DNA from: Paramicrobacterium fandaimingii | GTDB taxonomy: Bacteria; Actinomycetota; Actinomycetes; Actinomycetales; Microbacteriaceae | NCBI RefSeq assembly: GCF_011751745.2 | Contig: NZ_CP061170.1 | Span: 310,001 to 374,000, forward strand | DNA: 64,000 nucleotides | Direction of reading: 5' to 3' | Shown: piece by piece, positions 7,892-15,728 of the stretch | How positions within the stretch are numbered: the stretch's first letter is position 1 | Layout: every line of letters starts with the position of its first letter | The notes under the pieces: model-generated | The model's database searches: none | What the model was told of the DNA's origin: nothing | The model's input: only the letters and a program-made list of their open reading frames with translations | Position numbers and translations under genes: made by a program

Positions 7892-10396
7892 CTAGGCCTT
7901 CACCCGGGTCATCTCGGGATCGAACGGTGCTGTGCGCCCCACGGCCAGCACCGTCACCGGATACCTGTCACGGAGGTATTCCACCAGAAGCTCCTCGCCC
8001 TCGATTGCTCGCTCGGGCGGCAGGTATGCGAGCAGAAGATACCTGCCAAGCGAGGGAGCCGGGCCGGCAGAGGTGACGAACGAACGGCGGCCTCTGGCAT
8101 CGACGATCGGTTCTCCGCTTCGGGTGAGGATGGGCTCGTTCCCGGCCATGAAACGGTCAGCGCCGTCCGCGACCGCCAGCGTGCACAGCGTCGCCGCCGG
8201 CTCACCCTCACGAGCCGCGAGGTAGGCCGCCTTGCCAATGAAATCAGGGCTCTTCACGCGCGGCAGCGCCAGGCCGGCTTCCACCGGGTCGTATTCACCG
8301 GTCAACTCTGCGCCCATGAGGCGATGCGCTTTCTCGAGCCGTCCTGTGGTTCCGTAAACGCCGATTCCGGCTGCAATCACCCCCAACGGCTCACCCGCTT
8401 CCCAGAGCAGATCCCACAGCGGCAATCCGTGCTCGGCCGGGGCATGGATCTCCCAGCCCAGGTCGCCGACATACGAGATGCGGAGCATCTCGACCGGCAG
8501 GCCCCCCAGGTTCATCTCTCGTGCTGTGCCGAATGGGAAGGCAGCATCGCTGACATCGTCGTCTGCGAGTGCCGCGATCAGGTCGCGCGCCCGCGGCCCC
8601 CAGACCCCTACTGTGCAGAGCGCCGAGGTCATATCGGCGAGGTGCACTGAGCCGTCGGACGGCAGATGTGCCCGGAGCCATGCCCAGTCGCGGCCGCCGT
8701 CCGATCCGCCTGTGATCACCCGGAAGTCATCCTCGCCGCGGCGCACGATCGTCAGGTCCGCGCGAAAGCCGCCGTTCGGGTCGAGCAGAGGGGTGTAAAT
8801 GGTGCGGCCGACGGGGCGATCCAGCTGCGCCATCGCCATCCCTTGAAGGTAGTCGAGCGCACTGGGCCCGGTCACGTCGAAGACGGCGAAGGCGCTCACG
8901 TCGATCATGGCCACGCGGTCTCGCATGGCCAGGTGCTCCGCCTCGATGATCGGTGACCACCACCGTGCGTCCCACTCTGCGCTGCGCGGCGGGATTCGTT
9001 CCGAATATTCGTCGACCAGGCTGGCGTTCGACTCGTACCACTGTGGGCGCTCCCATCCCGCGGCCTCGAAGTAGACGGCGTCGAGACGGGTGGTGCGGGG
9101 ATAAAACGGGCTCGTGCGCGCGGGCCGGTTGCTCAGCCATTGCTCCCGCGGGTGGGTAATGCCGTAAATCTTCGGGAATCCCTCCGCGGTGCGTGCTTTC
9201 ACGTGGGTCTCTGTGCGGGCGTACGGGGAGAACCGGGAGATGTCTGCACTGTGCAGGTCGATCTCGGTCGTGCCGTCTGTGAGCCATTGCGCAATCATGC
9301 GACCCACGCTCGGCGCCTCCTTGATCCAGACGGCTGCCGCCGACCACAGCCCGGCAACCTCGGGAGTCTCTCCGAGGAGCGGCCCGCCATCGGGGGTAAG
9401 GGAGAGCAGGCCGTTCAGCGCCTTGCGCGGCTTCGGCGTTGGCCCGCCCAGCAGCCCGGGGAAGAGCTCCTGCGCCTGTTGCAGCTGCAGAGCGAAGTCG
9501 TCCGATGTGAACGGGAAGCTGGTGGGGCTTTCCTGACCGGGCGCCCCGATCGGAGGGATCTCCGCCGGGCTGTGGAGTATCGGGCGGTGAGCGTAGGAGC
9601 CGATCTCCAAGCTCGACCCGCGCTGACGTTCGTACATCATGCAGTCCATGTCCCTGACAAGGGGAAAGCCGATCCAATCCCCGCTCTGCGCCAGCTCTGG
9701 GATCGGGCCGACGTCGATCATCTGGTGCACAGCTGGGCTGAGCGGAATGCGCGCACCGGCGAGCGCGGCAACCTTCGGGCTCCACACCCCGCATGCCACG
9801 ACAACGATCTCGGCTTCAATGCGCCCGTGATCCGTGACAACGCCGTTCACGTGCCCGTCGGAAACGTCGATATCGAGCACTTCGGTTTCAGAGCAGACGG
9901 TGAGCGCTCCACGCTGCTCGGCATCGTGGCGCACCAGTGCCCCGGCCCGCACCGGGTCCACGATCGCTCCCGTGGGAGTGTGGAATCCGGAGATCAGCAG
10001 GTCGGTATTGCAGTGGGGCACCAGATCACCGATTTGTTCTGGAGTGAGCAGCTCGGCTTCGATGCCCCAGGAGCGGGCCGACGTCATCCGGCGGCGCAGT
10101 TCCTGGGCTCGTTCCTCGGTGCGAGCGACCTCGATGCCCCCGCAGCGCGTGAGCACACCGAGCTCGGAGTACTGACGCATGGAGTCCACCGTGAGATCCG
10201 TGATCTCCTTTGAATGATCCACAGGGAACACGAAGTTCGAGGCGTGTCCCGTGGACCCACCCGGATCAGGCAACGGCCCCTTATCGACCTGGACGATATT
10301 GCGCCAGCCCAGATCGGCGAGGTGGTGGACGACGAAGCTGCCAACCACGCCTGCTCCGATGACGACGACGTCCGCTCGATCTGGCAGCTGTGCCAT
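7892..10396 (-). CDS. FAD-dependent DAO-GcvT fusion, dimethylglycine oxidase/sarcosine dehydrogenase-like
   Basis: An 834-residue two-part enzyme. The N-terminal half is an amine-oxidising flavoprotein with the dinucleotide motif GAGVVG at 14-19 and GSTGHASN around His51, the position where family members bind FAD covalently. A linker domain follows (about 370-425), then a GcvT-like folate domain (about 430-720) and GcvT C-terminal barrel. Such fusions oxidise an N-methyl amine and pass the imine carbon to THF as 5,10-methylene-THF. Start 10396 has AGGAGG just upstream, which rejects an in-frame start at 10429. It is operonic with the cyclodeaminase-like gene and divergent from a GntR regulator. 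The exact amine is unknown. Confidence 0.88.
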   Translation of the reverse strand: MAQLPDRADVVVIGAGVVGSFVVHHLADLGWRNIVQVDKGPLPDPGGSTGHASNFVFPVDHSKEITDLTVDSMRQYSELGVLTRCGGIEVARTEERAQELRRRMTSARSWGIEAELLTPEQIGDLVPHCNTDLLISGFHTPTGAIVDPVRAGALVRHDAEQRGALTVCSETEVLDIDVSDGHVNGVVTDHGRIEAEIVVVACGVWSPKVAALAGARIPLSPAVHQMIDVGPIPELAQSGDWIGFPLVRDMDCMMYERQRGSSLEIGSYAHRPILHSPAEIPPIGAPGQESPTSFPFTSDDFALQLQQAQELFPGLLGGPTPKPRKALNGLLSLTPDGGPLLGETPEVAGLWSAAAVWIKEAPSVGRMIAQWLTDGTTEIDLHSADISRFSPYARTETHVKARTAEGFPKIYGITHPREQWLSNRPARTSPFYPRTTRLDAVYFEAAGWERPQWYESNASLVDEYSERIPPRSAEWDARWWSPIIEAEHLAMRDRVAMIDVSAFAVFDVTGPSALDYLQGMAMAQLDRPVGRTIYTPLLDPNGGFRADLTIVRRGEDDFRVITGGSDGGRDWAWLRAHLPSDGSVHLADMTSALCTVGVWGPRARDLIAALADDDVSDAAFPFGTAREMNLGGLPVEMLRISYVGDLGWEIHAPAEHGLPLWDLLWEAGEPLGVIAAGIGVYGTTGRLEKAHRLMGAELTGEYDPVEAGLALPRVKSPDFIGKAAYLAAREGEPAATLCTLAVADGADRFMAGNEPILTRSGEPIVDARGRRSFVTSAGPAPSLGRYLLLAYLPPERAIEGEELLVEYLRDRYPVTVLAVGRTAPFDPEMTRVKA

Positions 10397-10416
10397 GGCG
10401 TCCTCCTGACCTGCGC

Positions 10417-10439
10417 CTGATACTCTCAAGATATATCAG
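10417..10439. promoter_or_regulatory. Probable GntR operator
   Basis: CTGATA (10417-10422) and TATCAG (10434-10439) form an inverted repeat with an 11-base spacer in the short gap between the divergent flavoprotein and gntR genes. It lies just upstream of the GGAGGA ribosome-binding site of the regulator. Binding by the adjacent GntR is inferred from position. Confidence 0.55.
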
Positions 10440-10455
10440 TGTGGAGGAATTGGCC

Positions 10456-11181
10456 ATGGTGCGTACGCGATCGAGGGGTGAGACCGCCGGGCAACGGATG
10501 GCGGACGCACCCCTTGCCGACCTGACAGTGCTGCCGCCGCCTGACACGCGTACACCATCGCTCTCTGACATCGCCTACTACCGCGTCCGCGACTTGATCG
10601 TCACGCTGCAGCTGGAGCCGGGCGCAGCGCTGGACGAACGGGAATTGATGGTACAGCTGGCGCTCGGACGCACCCCTGTGCGAGAGGCCGTCAGGCGCCT
10701 CGCCGGCGAAGGGCTTGTTGAGATCTTCGCGAGGCGCGGAACCGTCGTCGCTCCGGTGCAGGTGCGCGACCTGGCTCGCGTTTCAGAAGTGCGCGTCCCG
10801 CTCGAAGCGTTGGCGGCGCGGCTGGCCGTAGACCGAGCCGATGCCTCCGACCGTGACGCCATGGTCTCGCTGCTCTCGAGCCTCGAGACGGGCGCCACGA
10901 GTCAGCGTGACCTGATCCGGCTTGACCAGCGCGTACATCAGCAGGTGTATCGTGCCACCCACAACCGCTACCTTCAATCGACGCTGGCCGAGTATCTCAC
11001 CCTGAGCCTTCGGCTCTGGTTCCTGGGACTGGAGCAGGTGCAGCGGCTCGACGACGCCGTCGACGAGCATCGGGAGCTTCTCATTACCGTTCTGGAGGGA
11101 AACGCGGACGCGGCGGAGCAGACTGCGCGCGCCCACGTGACGGGCTTCTGGGACGAGATCCGGCAGGTGCTGGCGACCTGA
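10456..11181 (+). CDS. GntR family transcriptional regulator (FCD type)
   Basis: A 241-residue regulator. The GntR winged helix is at about 35-100 (YYRVRDLIVTLQLEPGAALDERELMVQLALGRTPVREAVRRL contains the typical P-G and TPVREA features). An all-helical FCD domain (about 110-235) carries the metal/ligand-binding pattern expected of the FadR subfamily (LDQRVHQQVYRATHN, then DEHRELL and H in ARAHV). The start at 10456 has GGAGGA at 10443-10448. It is divergent from the DAO-GcvT/cyclodeaminase operon and very probably controls it. Confidence 0.92.
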   Translation: MVRTRSRGETAGQRMADAPLADLTVLPPPDTRTPSLSDIAYYRVRDLIVTLQLEPGAALDERELMVQLALGRTPVREAVRRLAGEGLVEIFARRGTVVAPVQVRDLARVSEVRVPLEALAARLAVDRADASDRDAMVSLLSSLETGATSQRDLIRLDQRVHQQVYRATHNRYLQSTLAEYLTLSLRLWFLGLEQVQRLDDAVDEHRELLITVLEGNADAAEQTARAHVTGFWDEIRQVLAT

Positions 11182-11230
11182 CCGCTGTCGCGTCGCGCTC
11201 ACGCCCATCGGTCAGCGAGCGGCGTCGTGC

Positions 11231-11713
11231 TCAATCGCCCTGTGTCGGCAGCGACGAGGTGGCGCACGTCGTGCGGAGCAGTTCGACGACCTGCTCTGCC
11301 ACGTGCTGACCGGTCACCGATTCGGCGAACTCGAGACCCGTGAGCACGGCGGCCAGCTGCCCGTCAGTCAGCGGGAGTGAGTCCGAGCGCGCGCTTCCGA
11401 GCCGAGTGATCATGGCGGTGCGCAGCGGGCGCAGCGCTTCGGCGACCTCGGTGTTTCGCTGAGCCTCGAGGAGAAGCTCGAACCAGGCAGCGGAGGTATC
11501 GGGTGCGGTGTCGGCGCCGTGTGTCAAGCGGTGATCGGCGATGTGGGCGGCGAGTGCTTCGACGAGGGAGGTGCGCGTCCGGTAGAGATTGCTCGTCGAC
11601 CCCTGGGGCAGTGCGGCCTCACGGTCGACGGAGCGATGTGTCAGCCCGCGCATGCCTGAGGCAGCGAGCAATCGGGTCGCTGCCTCGAGGACTTTCTGGC
11701 GCCGAGAATACAC
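11231..11713 (-). CDS. TetR family transcriptional regulator
   Basis: A compact 160-residue TetR protein. The HTH occupies about 5-50 (VLEAATRLLAASGMRGLTHR, then LPQGSTSNLYRTRTSLVEAL) and the rest is a helical ligand domain. The only sensible start is GTG 11713-11711, which lies immediately next to an operator half-site (11714-11727) and has no Shine-Dalgarno sequence. The transcript is therefore probably leaderless. The frame stays open upstream, but that extension has shadow-type composition and crosses the hydrolase gene. It is divergent from the hydrolase at 11757. Confidence 0.85.
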   Translation of the reverse strand: MYSRRQKVLEAATRLLAASGMRGLTHRSVDREAALPQGSTSNLYRTRTSLVEALAAHIADHRLTHGADTAPDTSAAWFELLLEAQRNTEVAEALRPLRTAMITRLGSARSDSLPLTDGQLAAVLTGLEFAESVTGQHVAEQVVELLRTTCATSSLPTQGD

Positions 11714-11745
11714 ACTACAATCGTAGTATAAACTACAGTTGTAGT
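11714..11745. promoter_or_regulatory. Tandem TetR operator overlapping a divergent promoter
   Basis: Two palindromes with the same arms, ACTAC-N4-GTAGT, at 11714-11727 and 11732-11745, with centres 18 bp apart. They fill the space between the tetR start codon (11713) and the hydrolase ribosome-binding site (GAGGAGG just before 11757). Binding by the adjacent TetR, repressing both genes, is inferred. Confidence 0.85.
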
Positions 11746-11756
11746 GAGGAGGCGCG

Positions 11757-12536
11757 ATGTTCGTTCGCGAAAGCGGTGACGGTGGGGGAGCACCCCTCGT
11801 TCTGATTCCCGGCCTCGGCTGCGACCACACGATGTACCAGCCGCAATACGCCGAGCTCGACGCGTTTCGCTGCCTCGCTGTCGACCTTCGCGGCACCGGA
11901 AGGTCGGGAACGCTCGAGGGTATCGCGATCGTTGACATCATTACGCGGCAGGCCGCAGAGGTTGTCGAAGCGCTTGATGAGCGCAGCATTGAGAGCGCAC
12001 ATATCGTCGGTGTCTCGTATGGCGGCGCTGTAGCCCAGGAGCTTCTTCTGCGGCATCCGGATCGCGTTCGCTCCGTGGCTATCTGCGACAGTCTGTGCGA
12101 CACGCGACCCCGCACGATGCCGGAGCGGCTGCTGATGTGGGGCGCCAAGACGCAGCCGTTTCTGTACAGGATGCCCCGCGGCTGGCTTGCCGCCCTTGTT
12201 CGCCGCAGCTATCGGCGATGGCCTGCCGCCGGAAAGGCGATGGCGGATGCCGTCAGCACGGCGCGTCGAGACGACCTCATCGCGCAGCGCCGGGCCATTA
12301 ACGCAATCCGCTACGAAGATGAGCTGCGAGAGGCGTCGTGTCCGGCCCTGTGCATGGTGGGCGACCACGCGCCGCAGGCGATCGCCATGATGCACCGCGT
12401 TCACGACGCCATCGCCGGCTCTGAGTTTCACGTCATCGCGGACTCGTTCGACCCGTCGAATCTGTGTCAGCCCGACGCCTTCACCGCGATGCTCCGTCGG
12501 TGGGTCATCGGCGTTGAGCGCCATCGCCGCGCTTGA
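11757..12536 (+). CDS. Alpha/beta hydrolase
   Basis: A 259-residue alpha/beta-hydrolase-fold enzyme. The oxyanion-side HG-like motif is replaced by LIPGLGCD (16-23), and the nucleophile elbow is GVSYGG with Ser87. The acid is probably Asp in CMVGDHA. The usual catalytic His is not obvious in the last 30 residues (HVIADSFDPSNLCQPDAF), which is slightly odd. Substrate unknown. GAGGAGG precedes the ATG. It is controlled by the divergent TetR through tandem operators. Confidence 0.85.
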   Translation: MFVRESGDGGGAPLVLIPGLGCDHTMYQPQYAELDAFRCLAVDLRGTGRSGTLEGIAIVDIITRQAAEVVEALDERSIESAHIVGVSYGGAVAQELLLRHPDRVRSVAICDSLCDTRPRTMPERLLMWGAKTQPFLYRMPRGWLAALVRRSYRRWPAAGKAMADAVSTARRDDLIAQRRAINAIRYEDELREASCPALCMVGDHAPQAIAMMHRVHDAIAGSEFHVIADSFDPSNLCQPDAFTAMLRRWVIGVERHRRA

Positions 12537-12546
12537 GAGATGCCAG

Positions 12547-12606
12547 GTGCAGATCTGCGGACATTGTGCCTGCGTGTGCGGCTGCACAATGTCCGCAGGC
12601 GTGCAC
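12547..12606. repeat. Palindromic intergenic element, copy 2
   Basis: Arms TGCGGACATTGTGC (12556-12569) and GCACAATGTCCGCA (12584-12597) are identical to those of the element at 3294. The 14-base loop again contains CGTGTGCGGC. Outer arms GTGCA (12547-12551) and TGCAC (12602-12606) are also kept, and here extend to AGGTGCA/TGCACCT. Like copy 1 it lies between two convergent genes, the hydrolase and yidC, directly after the former's stop. Confidence 0.85.
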
Positions 12607-12618
12607 CTCGGCGGGCGG

Positions 12619-13437
12619 CTACGCGGTCTTCGGCGTCGCCCCCGCGGCATCCGTTCCGTCTGCCGGCTTGTCTGCACCCATGAGCTTGCGCAGCACGACG
12701 CGCTCGCCGAGCGTCCACGACACAGTGACGAGCAGGTAAAGGGCCGCCGCGAGCGGAACGAATGTGGCGATGATCGCCGTCATGAACGGCATGAAGCTCA
12801 GCACCTTCGTGATGTTGGTCATGTCGGGCATCTGCGGCATTCCGGGTGCGGGCTCGGGGCGCGGAGTCGGAGCCGGCGTCGGCGGCATGAGAATCTTGCG
12901 CGACGCCTGGGCGACGACCGCGATGATCACGACGATGATGGCGTACATAATTCCCGAGGTCACGGTCACGGAGCCCGACTGAATCTGCAGCACGAGGCTG
13001 TCGCCGAGCTCGGTGCCGAAGAAGGAATTCGTCAGCAGATTGTTGGGCTCCCCGCCGATCGTCGGCACGAGAAACAACCCGTACACCGCCATCAGCACGG
13101 GCATCTGCGCGAGCATCGGCAGGCAGCCCGCCATGGGCGAGACCTTCTCTTTCTGGTACAGCTCCATGGTCTTGCGCTGCAGCACCTCTGGCTTCTTCTT
13201 GTACTTCTTCTGCAGCTCCTGCAGCTGCGGGGCGATGCGCTGCCTGTCGATCTGCGCCTTGACCTGCGAACGGCCGACCGGAATGAGGCAGGCGCGCACG
13301 ATCACGGTGAGCAGCATGACGGCGAGGGCAGCGCTGGCGCCGCCGGCAATGGGTGCGAGCATGTCGCTCAAGAACGTGAGAACGGTGTGGGCAATGTTGA
13401 TGAGCCACGCGATGGGCGCGAATTCGTAGATATTCAT
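12619..13437 (-). CDS. YidC/Oxa1 family membrane protein insertase (accessory type)
   Basis: A 272-residue polytopic protein with the YidC/Oxa1 fold: a membrane helix at about 35-55, a positively charged hydrophilic groove residue region (VRACLIPVGRSQVKAQ), a Lys-rich cytosolic hairpin (LQELQKKYKKKPEVLQRKTMELYQKEKVSP), then CLPMLAQMPVLMAVYGLF and three more helices. A Pro-rich stretch (about 190-207) is an insertion. No rpmH, rnpA or jag neighbours are present, so this is a second, accessory insertase, paired with the DUF6412 gene upstream. Membrane location. Confidence 0.9.
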   Translation of the reverse strand: MNIYEFAPIAWLINIAHTVLTFLSDMLAPIAGGASAALAVMLLTVIVRACLIPVGRSQVKAQIDRQRIAPQLQELQKKYKKKPEVLQRKTMELYQKEKVSPMAGCLPMLAQMPVLMAVYGLFLVPTIGGEPNNLLTNSFFGTELGDSLVLQIQSGSVTVTSGIMYAIIVVIIAVVAQASRKILMPPTPAPTPRPEPAPGMPQMPDMTNITKVLSFMPFMTAIIATFVPLAAALYLLVTVSWTLGERVVLRKLMGADKPADGTDAAGATPKTA

Positions 13438-13545
13438 GGGGTCACTTTCGACGAGTCTGGTGGGTGTCGTGTGACCGTCCGCGGATGCTGTCGAGCAGCC
13501 AGGGCGAGCGCGAGAATGCGCGGGGTGGCGGAGCAGCGACGCGTG

Positions 13546-13839
13546 TCAGGCGACGGTCGCGGTGACCAGACCCGGTGCTCGCGGTCGCGGTTTTCCCGCG
13601 GCATCCGGAGCGCTCTGCGAGAGCATGCGAGACGTATCGCGTGGGGGAAGGATGCGGCCTGCGACCGGCGTTCCCGCGGTGACCGCGACGGCGAAGCTCG
13701 TGCGTGCGGTGACGACGACGGCCGTGCCCGCAAGACCGATGGCGGCGATGAGTGCGAGCTCCCACAGCGTGTGGTCCGTTGCAGACAGCTCGAATGCCGT
13801 GGCGAAGAACCTCGCGATGAATTCGATGTACTGCAGCAC
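13546..13839 (-). CDS. DUF6412 family protein, partner of accessory YidC
   Basis: A 97-residue protein with one clear membrane helix (LWELALIAAIGLAGTAVVV, about 26-44) and a Pro/Arg-rich tail. I recognise the arrangement of a DUF6412 protein immediately upstream of a YidC-like insertase as common in Microbacteriaceae; the function is not known. The 108-base gap to yidC and shared direction suggest an operon. The family call comes from recall of context and shape and is moderately secure. Confidence 0.65.
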   Translation of the reverse strand: MLQYIEFIARFFATAFELSATDHTLWELALIAAIGLAGTAVVVTARTSFAVAVTAGTPVAGRILPPRDTSRMLSQSAPDAAGKPRPRAPGLVTATVA

Positions 13840-13935
13840 TGTGACCTCTCACTGATGAACTCGGTCAGAGTACCACTCGCGTGTGGGCGTTCGCTTCGCG
13901 TGCGCTTCATTCGGAGAATTGCTGGGGCCGCGTGC

Positions 13936-13967
13936 GTCACGGTAGCCGTGACCAGGGGTTTTGCCCC
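13936..13967 (-). terminator. Double-hairpin terminator candidate after the ABC exporter operon
   Basis: Two adjacent hairpins lie in the gap downstream of the minus-strand permease gene: GTCACGG-TAG-CCGTGAC (13936-13952) and GGGG-TTTTG-CCCC (13955-13967). On the minus strand they begin about 43 bases after the permease stop. There is no long U tract, as is usual in high-GC actinobacteria. Confidence 0.55.
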
Positions 13968-14009
13968 GATTGCAGCAGGGTCGCTGTGGGATCTCCGAAA
14001 ACGTGCACG

Positions 14010-14744
14010 CTATGGGGTGCGGCGCCGCAGCGTCAGCGAGCCGATGACGATCGACGCGACGATCCAGCATCCGATGAATAGCACGCGCAACCAGACGAAC
14101 TGCGCGTCTTCGTTGCCCGTTGACACCGCCGTGAGCGCGTCGATCGCGTGCGAAAGCGGCAACCAGTCGCCGATCACCTCGAGAACGTCGGGCAGCTGGT
14201 TGCGGGGGAGGAAGATGCCGCCGAGCAGGATCTGCGGAAAGACGAATACCGGCATGAACTGCACGACCTGAAATTCCGTGCGGGCGAAGGCGCTCGCGAG
14301 CAGACCCAGCGCCGTGCCGAGCAGTGCGTCGGCGATGGCCACGGCGAACAGCATCCCGATCGACCCATCGATCTCGAGCCCGCACACCCACGTGGCATAC
14401 GCGACGGCGACGGCGGTCTGCAGCACCGCGAGAAGGCCGAACGCGAGCGTGTACCCGAGGATGAAGTCGCCGCGGCCAAGCGGCATCGACAGCAGACGCT
14501 CGAGAGTTCCGCTTCGCCGTTCGCGGAGTGTGCCGATGCTCGTGACGAGGAACATCACGATGAACGGGAACAGCGCCAGTATGGCCGGCCCGATGTCGGC
14601 GAAGACGGGAGTCTCGTCGAAGATCCACGCGACAAGGCCGATGAGCAGGCTCGGTACGATCAGCAGCAACCCGATCGTGCGCGGGTCGTGGCGAATCTGC
14701 GTCAGCACGCGGCCGGTTGTGGCAAGGGTGCGCATCGGGTTCAT
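14010..14744 (-). CDS. ABC-2 type transporter permease
   Basis: A 244-residue membrane protein with six predicted helices (first at about 24-44) and the ABC-2 export-permease layout, including the conserved cytosolic ERRSGTLERLLSMPLGRGDFI segment (about 75-95) that contacts the ATPase. The start overlaps the ATPase gene by four bases (ATGA), so the two are coupled. Probable drug or toxic-compound exporter, given the TetR upstream. Confidence 0.9.
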   Translation of the reverse strand: MNPMRTLATTGRVLTQIRHDPRTIGLLLIVPSLLIGLVAWIFDETPVFADIGPAILALFPFIVMFLVTSIGTLRERRSGTLERLLSMPLGRGDFILGYTLAFGLLAVLQTAVAVAYATWVCGLEIDGSIGMLFAVAIADALLGTALGLLASAFARTEFQVVQFMPVFVFPQILLGGIFLPRNQLPDVLEVIGDWLPLSHAIDALTAVSTGNEDAQFVWLRVLFIGCWIVASIVIGSLTLRRRTP

Positions 14745-15538
14745 TGTGCACCTCCCGCGTGGCGGCCGTGCTGGCGAGGCGACTGATCGGATGCCGGGGC
14801 ACGCTGCGCCGCAGCATCCGCCCCCATCTGGCTCGCCTCGATGATGCGCAGAAACGCGTCTTCTGCCGTGTCAGCCCCTGTGCTCTCGAGCAGCTCGTGT
14901 GGCGTCGTGTCGCCGATGATGGCGCCTTCCCGCATGAGCAGCAGACGGTCGCAGCGGGTCGCCTCGTCCATGACGTGGCTCGACACGAGCAGCGTCGCGC
15001 CGTCGTCGGCGATGCGGCGGAAGATTTCCCAGAGGTCGGCGCGCAACACGGGGTCGAGGCCGACTGTCGGCTCGTCGAGCACGAGCAGGTCGGGCGAACC
15101 GAGCATCGCGACGGCGAGCGAGACCCGATTGGCCTGGCCGCCGGAGAGGGTGCGGGCGAGTTGGTCTCTCTGGTCACCGAGGTCTGTGCGGTCGATGACG
15201 CGATCGATATCGGATGCTGGTGCGCCCTGTACCCGCGCGAAATACCTCAGGTTCTGACGAACGGTGAGGTCATCGTAAATGCTTGGCTGCTGCGTCATGT
15301 AGCCGACGCGATGCCTCAGAGGCGCGGTGCCCGCGGCTTCGCCGAGCACGGTGACGGTGCCGCTGCCAACGATCTGCACGCCGACGATCACGCGCATGAG
15401 CGTCGTCTTGCCGCTGCCGCTCGGACCGAGCAGCCCGACGATCGCGCCGCTCGGCACCGTGAGGTCGAGCCCGTCGATGACGGTGGTGCGGCCGCGGCGG
15501 ACGGTCAGTCCGCGTATCTCGAACGCATTATTCATCAC
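14741..15538 (-). CDS. ABC transporter ATP-binding protein (exporter)
   Basis: A 265-residue ATPase with Walker A GPSGSGKTT (about 39-47), Q-loop, signature LSGGQANRVSLA, and Walker B LLVLDEPTVGLD. The start is GTG 15538 or ATG 15535; neither has a ribosome-binding site, and an 18-base palindrome straddles both, so the mRNA may begin at or near the start codon. It forms an exporter with the 14010 permease. The upstream same-strand TetR (15729) is the likely regulator. Confidence 0.92.
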   Translation of the reverse strand: MMNNAFEIRGLTVRRGRTTVIDGLDLTVPSGAIVGLLGPSGSGKTTLMRVIVGVQIVGSGTVTVLGEAAGTAPLRHRVGYMTQQPSIYDDLTVRQNLRYFARVQGAPASDIDRVIDRTDLGDQRDQLARTLSGGQANRVSLAVAMLGSPDLLVLDEPTVGLDPVLRADLWEIFRRIADDGATLLVSSHVMDEATRCDRLLLMREGAIIGDTTPHELLESTGADTAEDAFLRIIEASQMGADAAAQRAPASDQSPRQHGRHAGGAQ

Positions 15539-15547
15539 ATGATGAAT
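15530..15547. promoter_or_regulatory. Palindromic operator overlapping the ABC ATPase start codon
   Basis: ATTCATCA-CA-TGATGAAT is a perfect 8-base inverted repeat with a 2-base centre. It covers the possible start codons (15538 GTG, 15535 ATG) of the exporter ATPase. A repressor bound here would block initiation of a leaderless transcript directly. Assignment to the adjacent TetR is inferred. Confidence 0.65.
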
Positions 15548-15728
15548 TAAACGCCTGATGGCGGCTCAGGTCAAGCAGACACCGTTCAAACATTCGGAGA
15601 TGGTGAATCTGTTTCGCGTGTCGGGCCGGGACACGCCGTTACGGGCGGGGTAACTCCGAATGGATGACCGGTTGCGGCGTCCTCCGGACGCTCTGGAGCC
15701 CACGTGTGGTGGTCTGGGCCGGGGCGGT

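Noticed and set aside
11714..12148. N-terminal extension of the TetR at 11231
   Set aside because: It crosses the operator and the divergent hydrolase gene and has low-complexity shadow sequence; the HTH begins just after GTG 11713.
12514..14271. A 585-codon plus-strand open frame over yidC and DUF6412
   Set aside because: Antisense shadow with Gly/Arg/His-rich composition; the minus-strand genes are recognisable and have proper starts.
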